Assembly (NCBI GenBank): GCA_012030815.1
Contig: JAAUVF010000006.1
Coordinates: 1-13,483 of the forward strand
Direction of reading: 5' to 3'
DNA length: 13,483 bases
DNA from: Nanobdellota archaeon
GTDB taxonomy: Archaea; Thermoproteota; Nitrososphaeria; Nitrososphaerales; Nitrosopumilaceae
A model generated the notes under the pieces. It was not told the origin of the DNA. It did not search any database and saw nothing but the letters and a program-made list of their open reading frames with translations. This document shows positions 7,299-13,483 of the stretch, in pieces (position 1 is the stretch's first letter; every line of letters starts with the position of its first letter). Both the position numbers and the translations under genes were made by a program.

Positions 7299-7305
7299 TT
7301 TTTTT
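7299..7305 (+). terminator. Oligo-T terminator after the NDH-2-like gene
   Basis: Seven T begin nine bases after the stop codon, the usual form of an archaeal intrinsic terminator. It separates this gene from the convergent cyclophilin gene. Confidence 0.5.
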
Positions 7306-7327
7306 ATAAATTTAATTTAAAAATAAT

Positions 7328-8866
7328 TTAGATCTTCTTTTTGATTTGAATAATTACAATTGCAGGTGCTACAAAATACATTCCAATATTTAACGTAATT
7401 ATAGAAATTCCTAATCCCAATACTTCAACTTCAGAACCATTTTCAGCTAATGTCATAATTGAAAGACTTGATAGTAATGGGGTAATTGCAATTTTAACAG
7501 TTTCTTTAAAGATTGGATTTTCCCTTTCCAAGTCTGCTACCATAGGACTAAAAGAATAGTAAAGTTGGTTAAATCCATTCATAAATGTAGTTCCTGATTG
7601 TGTAGAAAGAATGGTGTTGTCTCTTATCTCACGTAGTTGTTGAATTTGAGGAGCTAGTTCAGAGCCATATGCTGCAGTGGCAATTAAGCATCCACCACCT
7701 TTTGCGTCTGTCTCTACAGAAGCTGATGCAGATTTTATTTCTTTAACGGGTTCTGAGATTATTTTAAAAGATTTAACTGAATCATCAAATTTTGAAAGTT
7801 CATCATTAAATTCATCTACTCCATTGCTATATGAAAAGATGTAAAAATTTTTAGGAGTTGAAATTATAATTTCTTTAAACTGTACATCGTATGAGACTCC
7901 CCCACTTTGAAAAATACCTTTAGCATTAGTAACATATGCTTGTTTTTCATTAATTATAGATTTTTCTTGAGAGATTATTTCTAAATCGCCTGATTTTATC
8001 AAGTCATCTAAAAGTTTAGCTTTTTCTTGAATTAAATCATCTAAAGTTTTTCCATTAACATTAGAAATTGTTAGTGAAATCACTGGATTGATCGGGCCAA
8101 TTCTAGGTCCTACAGCAACTACATCTGGAGAATTTTCATTAGTTTTTTCAGGTTGTTGTAATAACCAGCCTTCTGGTGCATCAAATTCAATATCTAATGC
8201 CTTATTTTCAAATCGTTGGAATCCAGAAGATGTTGGAATTTGTGTAGTAATTCTTTCAGGATCTGATAATTTTAGTAGATTTGATACCGTTGAGCGATTT
8301 ACAACTTCAGCTTTTGTAATTTTAACTTGCTCAATGTCTGCTGGAATGTCTTTAGCTCCAGTTTTTACTGATGCAATCTTGTCTAGAGTCACAAAACTTT
8401 CTTCAGTTACAATTCTACCAAAGACAGTATATTGTTGATCAAGAAAAGTTGAATCTTTATGAACTATAAAAAATTGTGAACCCGCGCTGTTTGGATCTTG
8501 TGCCCTAGCCATCGAAACAATTCCACGATTATGTTTGATTGAATTAAATTCAGCATTTACAGGATAGCCTGGTCCACCTGTTCCCCAAGTATTTTGATCA
8601 CCGTTTTTTGTATTTGGATCTCCTCCTTGAATCATAAATCCTGGGATAATTCTATGAAATATAATATCATCGTAAAATCCATCTTCTGTTAATTTAATAA
8701 AATTCTGAACATGGTTAGGAGCATCATCTGAAAATAATTCTATGACAATGTTACCAAGATTGGTATGCAAAATTACTAGTTTATCATCGGATTGCGCAAA
8801 TGATTCACTACCTAAACTAATCAAAAGTAAGGATAATGAAATTATGATAAGAATTTTTTTCAACAA
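7328..8866 (-). CDS. Secreted cyclophilin-type peptidyl-prolyl isomerase with PsbP-like and CFI-box domains
   Basis: A 512-residue fusion. Residues 1-25 are a signal peptide (MLKK plus a Leu/Ile core, cleavage near SFAQS). Residues 29-190 are a cyclophilin domain that would isomerise prolyl bonds outside the cell: Arg72, Phe77, Met78, Gln80, Gln131 and Phe133 match the active site. The Trp that binds cyclosporin in human cyclophilin A is Phe141, and the active-site His near it is Tyr146. Residues 213-370 resemble the PsbP-like fold (FDAPEGWLL, VAVGPRIG, DDSVKSFKI). After a linker, GGGCLIATAAYGSELAPQ (390-407) is a CFI-box, followed by hydrophobic segments near 455-473 and 482-506 and a Lys-rich end (KKKI), suggesting membrane anchoring. 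The start is TTG at 8866 (a second TTG follows), because an in-frame TGA lies three codons upstream. A weak TATA-like TTTTATGT lies at 8885-8892. Confidence 0.88.
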   Translation of the reverse strand: MLKKILIIISLSLLLISLGSESFAQSDDKLVILHTNLGNIVIELFSDDAPNHVQNFIKLTEDGFYDDIIFHRIIPGFMIQGGDPNTKNGDQNTWGTGGPGYPVNAEFNSIKHNRGIVSMARAQDPNSAGSQFFIVHKDSTFLDQQYTVFGRIVTEESFVTLDKIASVKTGAKDIPADIEQVKITKAEVVNRSTVSNLLKLSDPERITTQIPTSSGFQRFENKALDIEFDAPEGWLLQQPEKTNENSPDVVAVGPRIGPINPVISLTISNVNGKTLDDLIQEKAKLLDDLIKSGDLEIISQEKSIINEKQAYVTNAKGIFQSGGVSYDVQFKEIIISTPKNFYIFSYSNGVDEFNDELSKFDDSVKSFKIISEPVKEIKSASASVETDAKGGGCLIATAAYGSELAPQIQQLREIRDNTILSTQSGTTFMNGFNQLYYSFSPMVADLERENPIFKETVKIAITPLLSSLSIMTLAENGSEVEVLGLGISIITLNIGMYFVAPAIVIIQIKKKI

Positions 8867-8906
8867 ACCATTTCAAAATATCTTACATAAAAGCTAATTG
8901 TATTAG

Positions 8907-8914
8907 TTTTTAAC
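8907..8914 (+). promoter_or_regulatory. TATA candidate for the PH-like protein gene
   Basis: TTTTTAAC centres about 27 bases before the ATG at 8937. No Shine-Dalgarno site is present, so leaderless transcription is likely. Confidence 0.4.
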
Positions 8915-8936
8915 AAAGTCTAATAAATTAAGCAGC

Positions 8937-9428
8937 ATGCAACTTGATGAAAAGATTCAATCACATTTAGTTTCAGTGTGGAGAGAGTCAAAAAATTTCT
9001 TTTCAATTGGAGGAAAAGAGGGAATGCTAGTTTTAACTGATAAACATTTGATGTTTGTTCACAAAACAGAAGCTAAAATGAGATGGTGGCAGGCAATTAG
9101 GCAAAGACAAGTAATTAGTTTTTTAAAATCAAAAAATACCATGATTCGCCATGATGGATATAATGAAAGTAATTTAATTGAAGATCTAAAAAATCAAAAA
9201 AACATACAGTTGTCATTTGAAGATATTTTGAATGTTTCACATGAAGAAAAGGAATGGGGGAGTATCTTACTTTTAGAATATACAAAAGATGGAAAACAGC
9301 AAAAACACCAATATTCAATTGCGCAAGACTGGGTAAAATATCCAATTAAAGAGCCTACAAAGTATATGAAAGTAGATTGGGAGCCTTTTGTGCAATATAT
9401 TAAAGACAGACAAAAATTTACAAAGTAG
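8937..9428 (+). CDS. Conserved hypothetical protein, possibly PH-like fold
   Basis: A 163-residue soluble protein with no signal peptide or membrane segment. The order of strands (GMLVLTDKHLMFVHK at 29-43, a basic/aromatic stretch MRWWQAIRQRQ, LSFEDILNVSHE, WGSILLLEYTKDGK) and a C-terminal helix (WEPFVQYIKDRQKF) resembles GRAM/bacterial PH-like domains, in which TD-HL-F and the I-DI motif recur. This is a pattern match by eye, and no function can be assigned. The ATG at 8937 is the first in-frame start and fits the TATA element. The stop is one base before the TTG start of the cbiE-like gene, so the two are probably co-transcribed and translationally coupled. No functional link to cobalamin synthesis is implied by sequence. 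Confidence 0.7.
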   Translation: MQLDEKIQSHLVSVWRESKNFFSIGGKEGMLVLTDKHLMFVHKTEAKMRWWQAIRQRQVISFLKSKNTMIRHDGYNESNLIEDLKNQKNIQLSFEDILNVSHEEKEWGSILLLEYTKDGKQQKHQYSIAQDWVKYPIKEPTKYMKVDWEPFVQYIKDRQKFTK

Positions 9429-9429
9429 A

Positions 9430-10145
9430 TTGGGGAAAATTTATGCTGTTGGTGTGGGTCCAGGTTCACGAAAGTATGTTACTGAAATTGTAAGAGATGT
9501 AATACAGAATTGTGATATAGTAATTGGTTACAAATACACATTAAAAACAATTGAGGATTTACTTGAAGGTAAAGAAGTTTATGAAATTACTATGAATAAT
9601 CAAGAGGAATCATATCAAAAATTCTTTCAGAATTAAGTGATCGTTCACTAGTTATTCCATTTACAGGCGATGTTAATTTTTCAGAGTCTGAAGTTGTGGA
9701 TAGATTAATCGAGATTTTTGGAGAAGTAGAAATAATTCCAGGTATAAGTTCGATTCAAGTTGCTGCATCAAAAGCAAAAGTTCCATTAGATAAATCTAAA
9801 GTAATTACTATGCATGTAACAACTCCGATTGAAGAAAAGAAATTAGAATTACAAAAAGCATTAATTGATGGATATAATGTGGTGTTGGTTCCTAGACCAT
9901 GGCCTAAACAACCTGACAAACATTTTATGCCATCAGAAATAGCTCTGTATCTCAAAAAGAATGGTTTTGATACAGAAAAAATGAAAGTACATGTTTTTGA
10001 GGCGCTTACTACTGAAAATGAGACTAGTTTTGTTGGAACTGTAAAAGATTTAGAAGGAAAAGAATTTTCAGATTTGTCTGTAATGGTTTTCAATCAATTT
10101 GTTTTAGATTCATATATGAATTACAAATGGCAGTGGAAAAATTAA
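9430..10145 (+). CDS. cbiE: CbiE-type tetrapyrrole methyltransferase (cobalt-precorrin-7 C5), frameshifted
   Basis: A SAM-dependent tetrapyrrole methylase, most like CbiE, which methylates C5 of the corrin ring in cobalamin synthesis. The N-terminal GKIYAVGVGPGSRKYVTE is the family's first motif. It is followed by IVIGYKYTL, then IPFTGDVNFSES (counterpart of SGDP) and EIIPGISSIQVAASKAKVP. PGISSIQ favours CbiE over CobJ/CbiH, which usually has PGITA. The frame beginning at TTG 9430 stops at 9634-9636. The remainder continues in another frame (ILSELSDRSLVIPFTGD) to the stop at 10143-10145. Adding one A to the five-A run at 9617-9621 joins them into about 238 residues, normal for this family. 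The TTG lies two bases after the previous stop. An ATG at 9388 would add 14 non-homologous residues inside the neighbour. CbiT is not adjacent. The exact ring position methylated is less certain than the family. Confidence 0.8.
9617..9621 (+). other. Apparent frameshift at an A5 run in the cbiE-like gene
   Basis: After codon CAA at 9616 the frame moves. One added A gives CAA-AAA-ATT-CTT-TCA, and the methylase continues without interruption. The site is inferred from where both frames stop making family sense; a few bases either way are possible. Confidence 0.7.
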
Positions 10146-10149
10146 TTCA

Positions 10150-11076
10150 TTATTTTTCTTGCCCAAGAACAACATTACCTTCTATGGTTGGAAATACATA
10201 TGCAGTAAGTTCCATCCATTGATATTTTGGATCATATAATCTATAAAATCCAGTTTTATCTAATATGATGTTAGTTGATTTACCTGGTAATATTTCACCT
10301 GTTGAAATTCTATTATCAGCAGTAAATTGAACATAGCGATCGTTATTTTTTGTTCCACTTAGAATACTATGTGATACTATATCATCATTTATAATAGTAA
10401 TTGTTGTTCCTGGTTCAACTGAAATTCTATCTTGAGAAAAATATCTCAATCTCAATGAATCAGTTGAGCTTTGAGTTTGTGTTGCTTGTTGTTTAGCTCC
10501 TGCAAGATCAATGTATGTACCTATACCTTGAGTAGATGAACCTTTAGTAATATGAATTATAATTTGTTTATTTGTTTTTGATTCTGTAATTTTAGGATCT
10601 GTTGTAGGTTTAATTTTTGAGAGTTCTGATACTTTTGCTGTGTAGATTATTTTATAATTATCATCATCAATTGTTATTCTTCCAGTAAATCCATAAATTG
10701 ATGCATTTTTGCTTTCCTCAATTAATTTTCCAAAAAAGCTAATTGATGCTTGATTACCAATGTCACTATCAACAATTCCATTAATTCTAATGTATTTACC
10801 TTCGCGTAACATTGTTGCTTTTAATTCGGTAGTTAGAAAGTCTTCATCGTCTAAAGTGATGAATCCATCTTCGATTGATGCTGTAATACTACTTCCAGTT
10901 TGTTTTTGTGTTGATATGGCTAAATCAATTTCAGAAGTTTTTATCATATCCTCTGTCACTGCATATCCTGAGCCTTCCAAAGTAAACGCGCTGTTTGGAG
11001 AAATTGCAAATGAGTCACTAAAAGCAAAACCTGAAAAAACAAGTAAAACTAAGATTGAGGGAATAATAGTTTTCAT
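10150..11076 (-). CDS. Secreted protein with degenerate cupredoxin-like C-domain
   Basis: A 308-residue exported protein. Residues 1-24 are a signal peptide (MKTIIPSILVLLVFSGFAFS, cleavage near SFA). Residues 27-152 form a beta-rich domain (GSGYAVTEDMI, DGFITLDDEDF, ISFFGKLIEES, YGFTGRITIDDDNYKIIY) of unknown function. A Thr/Ser/Gln linker (about 155-207) follows. Residues 208-308 have the cupredoxin layout: ISVEPGTTITIINDDIVSHSILSG, then TGEILPGKS, and GFYRLYDPKYQWMELTAYV. In plastocyanin-type proteins His, Cys, His and Met bind copper. Here His236 and Met288 remain, but the expected Cys and second His positions are occupied by Arg/Tyr, so a normal type 1 copper site is unlikely. The stop lies four bases from the convergent cbiE stop. 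A TATA element lies about 27 bases before the ATG. Confidence 0.8.
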   Translation of the reverse strand: MKTIIPSILVLLVFSGFAFSDSFAISPNSAFTLEGSGYAVTEDMIKTSEIDLAISTQKQTGSSITASIEDGFITLDDEDFLTTELKATMLREGKYIRINGIVDSDIGNQASISFFGKLIEESKNASIYGFTGRITIDDDNYKIIYTAKVSELSKIKPTTDPKITESKTNKQIIIHITKGSSTQGIGTYIDLAGAKQQATQTQSSTDSLRLRYFSQDRISVEPGTTITIINDDIVSHSILSGTKNNDRYVQFTADNRISTGEILPGKSTNIILDKTGFYRLYDPKYQWMELTAYVFPTIEGNVVLGQEK

Positions 11077-11098
11077 ATGATATTTTTGATTTGATTTG

Positions 11099-11106
11099 GT
11101 TTATAA
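11099..11106 (-). promoter_or_regulatory. TATA box for the cupredoxin-like gene
   Basis: On the minus strand TTATAAAC lies centred about 27 bases before the ATG ending at 11076, a clear archaeal TATA position for a leaderless message. Confidence 0.55.
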
Positions 11107-11163
11107 TTTGCTACTAAATTATTTTAGATGTATCATATAGTATATCTAAACTTGATTTTGAGG

Positions 11164-11700
11164 CTATAGCCCTGGAAGTGTAATGGAGTCTTCTTGGATT
11201 AATTTTATCATATAATACTCTAGATATCCTCCTGCTAGTAAAAGTCCAACTACTATTCCAATTTCCATAATTGTTGGTCTAAGAAATGGGACAAGGTTAG
11301 ATTTTCTATATACCTCTTTGATCAATATGAAACTTCTAGATGTAGCTATAGAATATGCTGTAAGTTCCATTATTCCAAATGGTGAAAGAAAGAGGATTGT
11401 AAGGGGCGGGATTTTTGCCAATTCTGGTGAAATTGAGACTATCGCTGAAAAAGCAAAACCTGTGGACCAAGCTGAAAATAATCCCCACACTACTCCAAAT
11501 CCAGGAATAAACATTGGTAATGATATGGTAGTGTTGTGCAGAAAAATTCCCATTGCATCAATATCTTTAACCAGTTTTTCAAATTCAGACATGAATATGG
11601 TAGCTTCTTCTTCACTGACTTGAGTCATTGAACCAATTTGAAATATCGCTGCAAACAATCCCATAAATATGAAAAATGTAATTATCCTGATCTTAGACAT
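11164..11700 (-). CDS. SpoIIM/DUF95-like integral membrane protein
   Basis: A 178-residue polytopic membrane protein of the stage II sporulation protein M-like (DUF95) family, widespread in non-sporulating archaea with no proven role. Visible features are an N-terminal hydrophobic segment (IITFFIFMGLFAAIF), FLHNTTISLPMFIPGFGVVWGLFS in the second segment, and the family-type helix LFLSPFGIMELTAYSIATSR with a conserved Glu, then a last segment (IMEIGIVVGLLLAGGYLEYY). The start chosen is the ATG at 11700 (MSKIR), which places the first membrane helix right after a basic N-terminus. The frame stays open to an ATG at 11769, but those extra 23 residues cover the promoter zone shared with DP1 and lack membrane or family character. 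Divergent from DP1; the upstream TTTAATTAAA could serve both genes. Confidence 0.78.
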   Translation of the reverse strand: MSKIRIITFFIFMGLFAAIFQIGSMTQVSEEEATIFMSEFEKLVKDIDAMGIFLHNTTISLPMFIPGFGVVWGLFSAWSTGFAFSAIVSISPELAKIPPLTILFLSPFGIMELTAYSIATSRSFILIKEVYRKSNLVPFLRPTIMEIGIVVGLLLAGGYLEYYMIKLIQEDSITLPGL

Positions 11701-11748
11701 GGTGTATTTTATTAGAAACAATATTTGAGGGTTAGGTATAGGCGCAGA

Positions 11749-11758
11749 TTTAATTAAA
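11749..11758. promoter_or_regulatory. Symmetric TATA element between the SpoIIM-like gene and DP1
   Basis: TTTAATTAAA is a perfect palindrome centred about 26 bases before the DP1 ATG at 11779. Being symmetric, it could also direct transcription leftward, which would leave the SpoIIM-like gene an untranslated leader of roughly 25 bases. Confidence 0.45.
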
Positions 11759-11778
11759 CCAAATAACATTCTTTGATA

Positions 11779-13227
11779 ATGAAAAAAGAGCTATCTGTTG
11801 CTTTGAATTATGCTTTGAATAAAGGGTTTCAGATTCATCCTAACGCGTTCAAGTTTCTAGAGAATGTGGATGTGAAAAAACTAGAGAAGATAATTAAGGA
11901 AATTGTTCGTGAAAAAACAAAGCAAAAATTATTTCAGATTAATCAAGATGATTTAGAAGTTTATTTGGGGATTAAGGATGATCAAACTTTACAAAATGAT
12001 CATAAGATACTCTTTGATCCAACTTTAAGAATTACAACTGGGGAGGGAGTAAAAGGGTATAATGCTCTGTTTTCTAGTCGTTTTAACAAATTAAAACGAA
12101 TAATTTCAGATAGACCTGAATCAAGGATGTTAAAATCAATTGCTTCAGTAAAGACTGCAAAAACTGATGATGATATGTATGTTTGCGGTCTTGTCACTAG
12201 TAGAAGTGTAGAGAGAAACATAACAAAATTGGTTTTAGAAGATCCTTCAGGCTTGTTTGAAGGGATTGTTTTTGATAACGAATTGCAAAAGACAGCAGGC
12301 TCATTACTTAATGATCAATTCATTATGGCTCGAATCGGTTTTGGTAAAAATGCTGGTTTTATTATAAAAGACTTGATTTCACCTGATGTGCCAGAACAAG
12401 CCTCAAACAGGTCTGAAACTGAAACATATGCCGTTTTTCTTTCAGATCTGCATATTGGTAGTAAATATTTCATGGAAGATGAATTTACAGATTTTGTATT
12501 ATGGTTATCCAGTCCAGACCCAGTAGCAAGAAAAATTCGTTTTGTGTTAATTGGTGGTGATTTAGTAGATGGTGTAGGAATTTATCCAAATCAGGATAAA
12601 GAATTGGTGTGTCAGACTATTGAAGAACAGTTAAGAAAGGTTGAAGATCTTCTTAGTAAAATTCCTAATTATATCAAAATATTCATCATGCCAGGAAATC
12701 ACGATCCTGGACGTCGAGCTTTGCCGCAACCTGCAATTCCTAAAAAATACAATTCAGGGTTATGGGAGAGAGAAAATGTGTTTATGGTTGGAAATCCTGC
12801 GGTTGTTTCATTAAATGGGGTAAAAGTAATGATGTTTCATGGCCAGAGTATTGATGATATTGTAAAAACCACACCTGGTTTGAGTTACGATAAGCCTACA
12901 AATGTAATGAAGCATCTTTTAAGAGCTAGACATCTTAGTCCGATTTATGGTAGTCAAACACCAATTGCACCAGAGATGGAAGATTTGATGGTTATTGATG
13001 ATATTCCAGATATCTTTCATGTTGGTCATGTCCACAGAGCAGAGTTAGACATGTACAAAGGAATTCTTTTGATAAACTCTGGTTCTTGGCAAAAACAAAC
13101 ACCGTTTCAAGCAAGTGTCGGAATGACCCCAAATCCAGGAATAGCACTTATGGTAAATTTGAAGACTTTCAAAGTTTATCATGAAAATTATAATTCTAAT
13201 AAATTAAACAATATCCTGCAAAGTTAA
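11779..13227 (+). CDS. polB: DNA polymerase D (Pol II) small subunit DP1
   Basis: The exonuclease/small subunit of the archaeal replicative polymerase PolD. It pairs with the large subunit DP2, which is not in this window, and supplies 3'-5' proofreading. An N-terminal helical domain (about 1-60) and a linker precede an OB-fold (about 130-203). A calcineurin-like/Mre11-like phosphoesterase domain follows from about 217. The metal-binding motifs are all present: SDLHIG (about 222-227), GGDLVDG (259-265), PGNHDPG (305-311), FHGQ (353-356) and GHVH (416-419). This indicates an active nuclease, unlike the inactive eukaryotic B subunits. The ATG at 11779 is preferred to the TTG at 11773 because it sits at the right distance from the TATA element. 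The standard archaeal symbol polB should not be confused with family B polymerase. Convergent with Orc1/Cdc6 across 23 bases. Confidence 0.95.
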   Translation: MKKELSVALNYALNKGFQIHPNAFKFLENVDVKKLEKIIKEIVREKTKQKLFQINQDDLEVYLGIKDDQTLQNDHKILFDPTLRITTGEGVKGYNALFSSRFNKLKRIISDRPESRMLKSIASVKTAKTDDDMYVCGLVTSRSVERNITKLVLEDPSGLFEGIVFDNELQKTAGSLLNDQFIMARIGFGKNAGFIIKDLISPDVPEQASNRSETETYAVFLSDLHIGSKYFMEDEFTDFVLWLSSPDPVARKIRFVLIGGDLVDGVGIYPNQDKELVCQTIEEQLRKVEDLLSKIPNYIKIFIMPGNHDPGRRALPQPAIPKKYNSGLWERENVFMVGNPAVVSLNGVKVMMFHGQSIDDIVKTTPGLSYDKPTNVMKHLLRARHLSPIYGSQTPIAPEMEDLMVIDDIPDIFHVGHVHRAELDMYKGILLINSGSWQKQTPFQASVGMTPNPGIALMVNLKTFKVYHENYNSNKLNNILQS

Positions 13228-13241
13228 ATCATCTTTGAAGG

Positions 13242-13248
13242 TTTTTTT
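13242..13248 (+). terminator. Oligo-T terminator after DP1
   Basis: Seven T start 15 bases after the DP1 stop, in the short gap before the convergent Orc1/Cdc6 stop. Confidence 0.5.
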
Positions 13249-13250
13249 AA

Positions 13251-13483
13251 TCATTTCAGATGAAATTGTAAGTTTGTATTTTTTGTTCTTCCATGTATTC
13301 CTTGATGAATTAATCTCCCAGTGATAATTCCAGATAATTCAATTTCACTAAGCATTTGAGTAATTCGTCTTTGTGTTAACTCGTCTTTTCCTACTGTTTT
13401 ACACAGTCCTTTGTAAGATGAATATATCTCGCCTGTTGATGAGCCTCCAGCTTTCATTATGGCAAGAATAACAAGTTTTTCAT
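13251..13483 (-). CDS. cdc6: Orc1/Cdc6 replication initiator, C-terminal part (5' partial)
   Basis: The last 77 or so codons of an Orc1/Cdc6-type initiator, an AAA+ protein that binds the replication origin and loads MCM helicase. Only the C-terminal winged-helix DNA-binding domain is visible. The frame is open to the right edge (EKLVILAIMKAGG), so the Met at 13457 is internal. Family signatures are TGEIYSSYKGLCKTVG, LTQRRITQMLSEIELSGIITG and IHGRTKNTNLQF, matching the family's LT-RR...L-ELE-LG and GRYGRT. The family Arg-Tyr of GRYGRT is His here (GIHGRT). The AAA+ domain with the Walker motifs lies outside the window. Linkage to DP1 is common in archaea and often marks a replication origin. 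Confidence 0.88.
   Translation of the reverse strand, partial: EKLVILAIMKAGGSSTGEIYSSYKGLCKTVGKDELTQRRITQMLSEIELSGIITGRLIHQGIHGRTKNTNLQFHLK

Noticed and set aside
7690..7699. CFI-box Cys as a bacterial-type lipobox
   Set aside because: The Cys is internal at residue 393, far from the signal peptide, so it is not a standard lipobox; any lipidation would be of another kind.
9388..9429. ATG at 9388 as the start of the cbiE-like gene
   Set aside because: It would overlap the end of the preceding gene by 41 bases and add residues unlike any methylase N-terminus. The TTG at 9430 begins exactly at the family's first strand.
9430..10145. CobJ/CbiH (C17 methylase) as the identity
   Set aside because: The PGISSIQ-AASKAKVP motif fits CbiE better; CobJ/CbiH usually has PGITA with a following GAPL-HDF segment, which is absent.
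11701..11769. 23-residue N-terminal extension of the SpoIIM-like protein
   Set aside because: The segment lies over the shared promoter and is not membrane-like or family-like; the ATG at 11700 is a better start.
1..13483. CRISPR array, transposon or prophage
   Set aside because: No regularly spaced direct repeats, transposase, integrase or terminal inverted repeats were found; the genes look like core archaeal functions with uniform base composition.

Overview
The window is AT-rich archaeal DNA, most likely from an ammonia-oxidising member of the Nitrososphaeria (Thaumarchaeota, Nitrosopumilus-like). The gene content points this way: a TFIIB-type factor, a PolD small subunit (DP1), an Orc1/Cdc6 C-terminus, a two-ring Cdc48/VAT ATPase, a cobalamin-pathway methylase, and secreted proteins with a C-terminal CFI-box or a cupredoxin-like domain. 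Many genes have a TATA-like element about 22-28 bases before the start codon and no ribosome binding site, as expected for leaderless archaeal transcripts. GTG and TTG starts are common. Shine-Dalgarno-like sites appear before genes inside an operon.

Layout from left to right: the 3' part of a CBS-domain gene (+, frameshifted, cut by the left edge); a fluoride channel crcB (-); a DUF1059 mini-protein (+); a TFB gene (+, frameshifted near its 3' end); a proteostasis operon on the minus strand reading hsp20, cdc48, small CxxC protein; a divergent ACT-like protein (+); a type II NADH dehydrogenase-like flavoprotein (+); a secreted cyclophilin / PsbP-like / CFI-box fusion (-); a PH-like protein followed two bases later by a cbiE-type methylase (+, frameshifted); a secreted degenerate cupredoxin (-); a SpoIIM/DUF95 membrane protein (-); DP1 (+); and the C-terminal part of Orc1/Cdc6 (-), cut by the right edge. 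No tRNA, rRNA, IS element or CRISPR array was seen, and no stretch above 300 bases lacks a gene.

Functional links: the small heat-shock holdase and the Cdc48 unfoldase form one operon. It is separated from the ACT-like gene by a 105-base AT-rich intergenic region holding two perfect palindromes that share the core TGTAATAT/ATATTACA. This looks like an undescribed operator pair and is the best candidate here for a new regulatory system. DP1 beside Orc1/Cdc6 marks a replication gene neighbourhood.

Three genes (CBS, TFB, cbiE) each carry one single-base indel in a short A or T run. In every case the family-consistent protein continues in another frame to a normal end. This recurring pattern suggests homopolymer sequence errors more than three independent pseudogenes, but that cannot be settled from one sequence.
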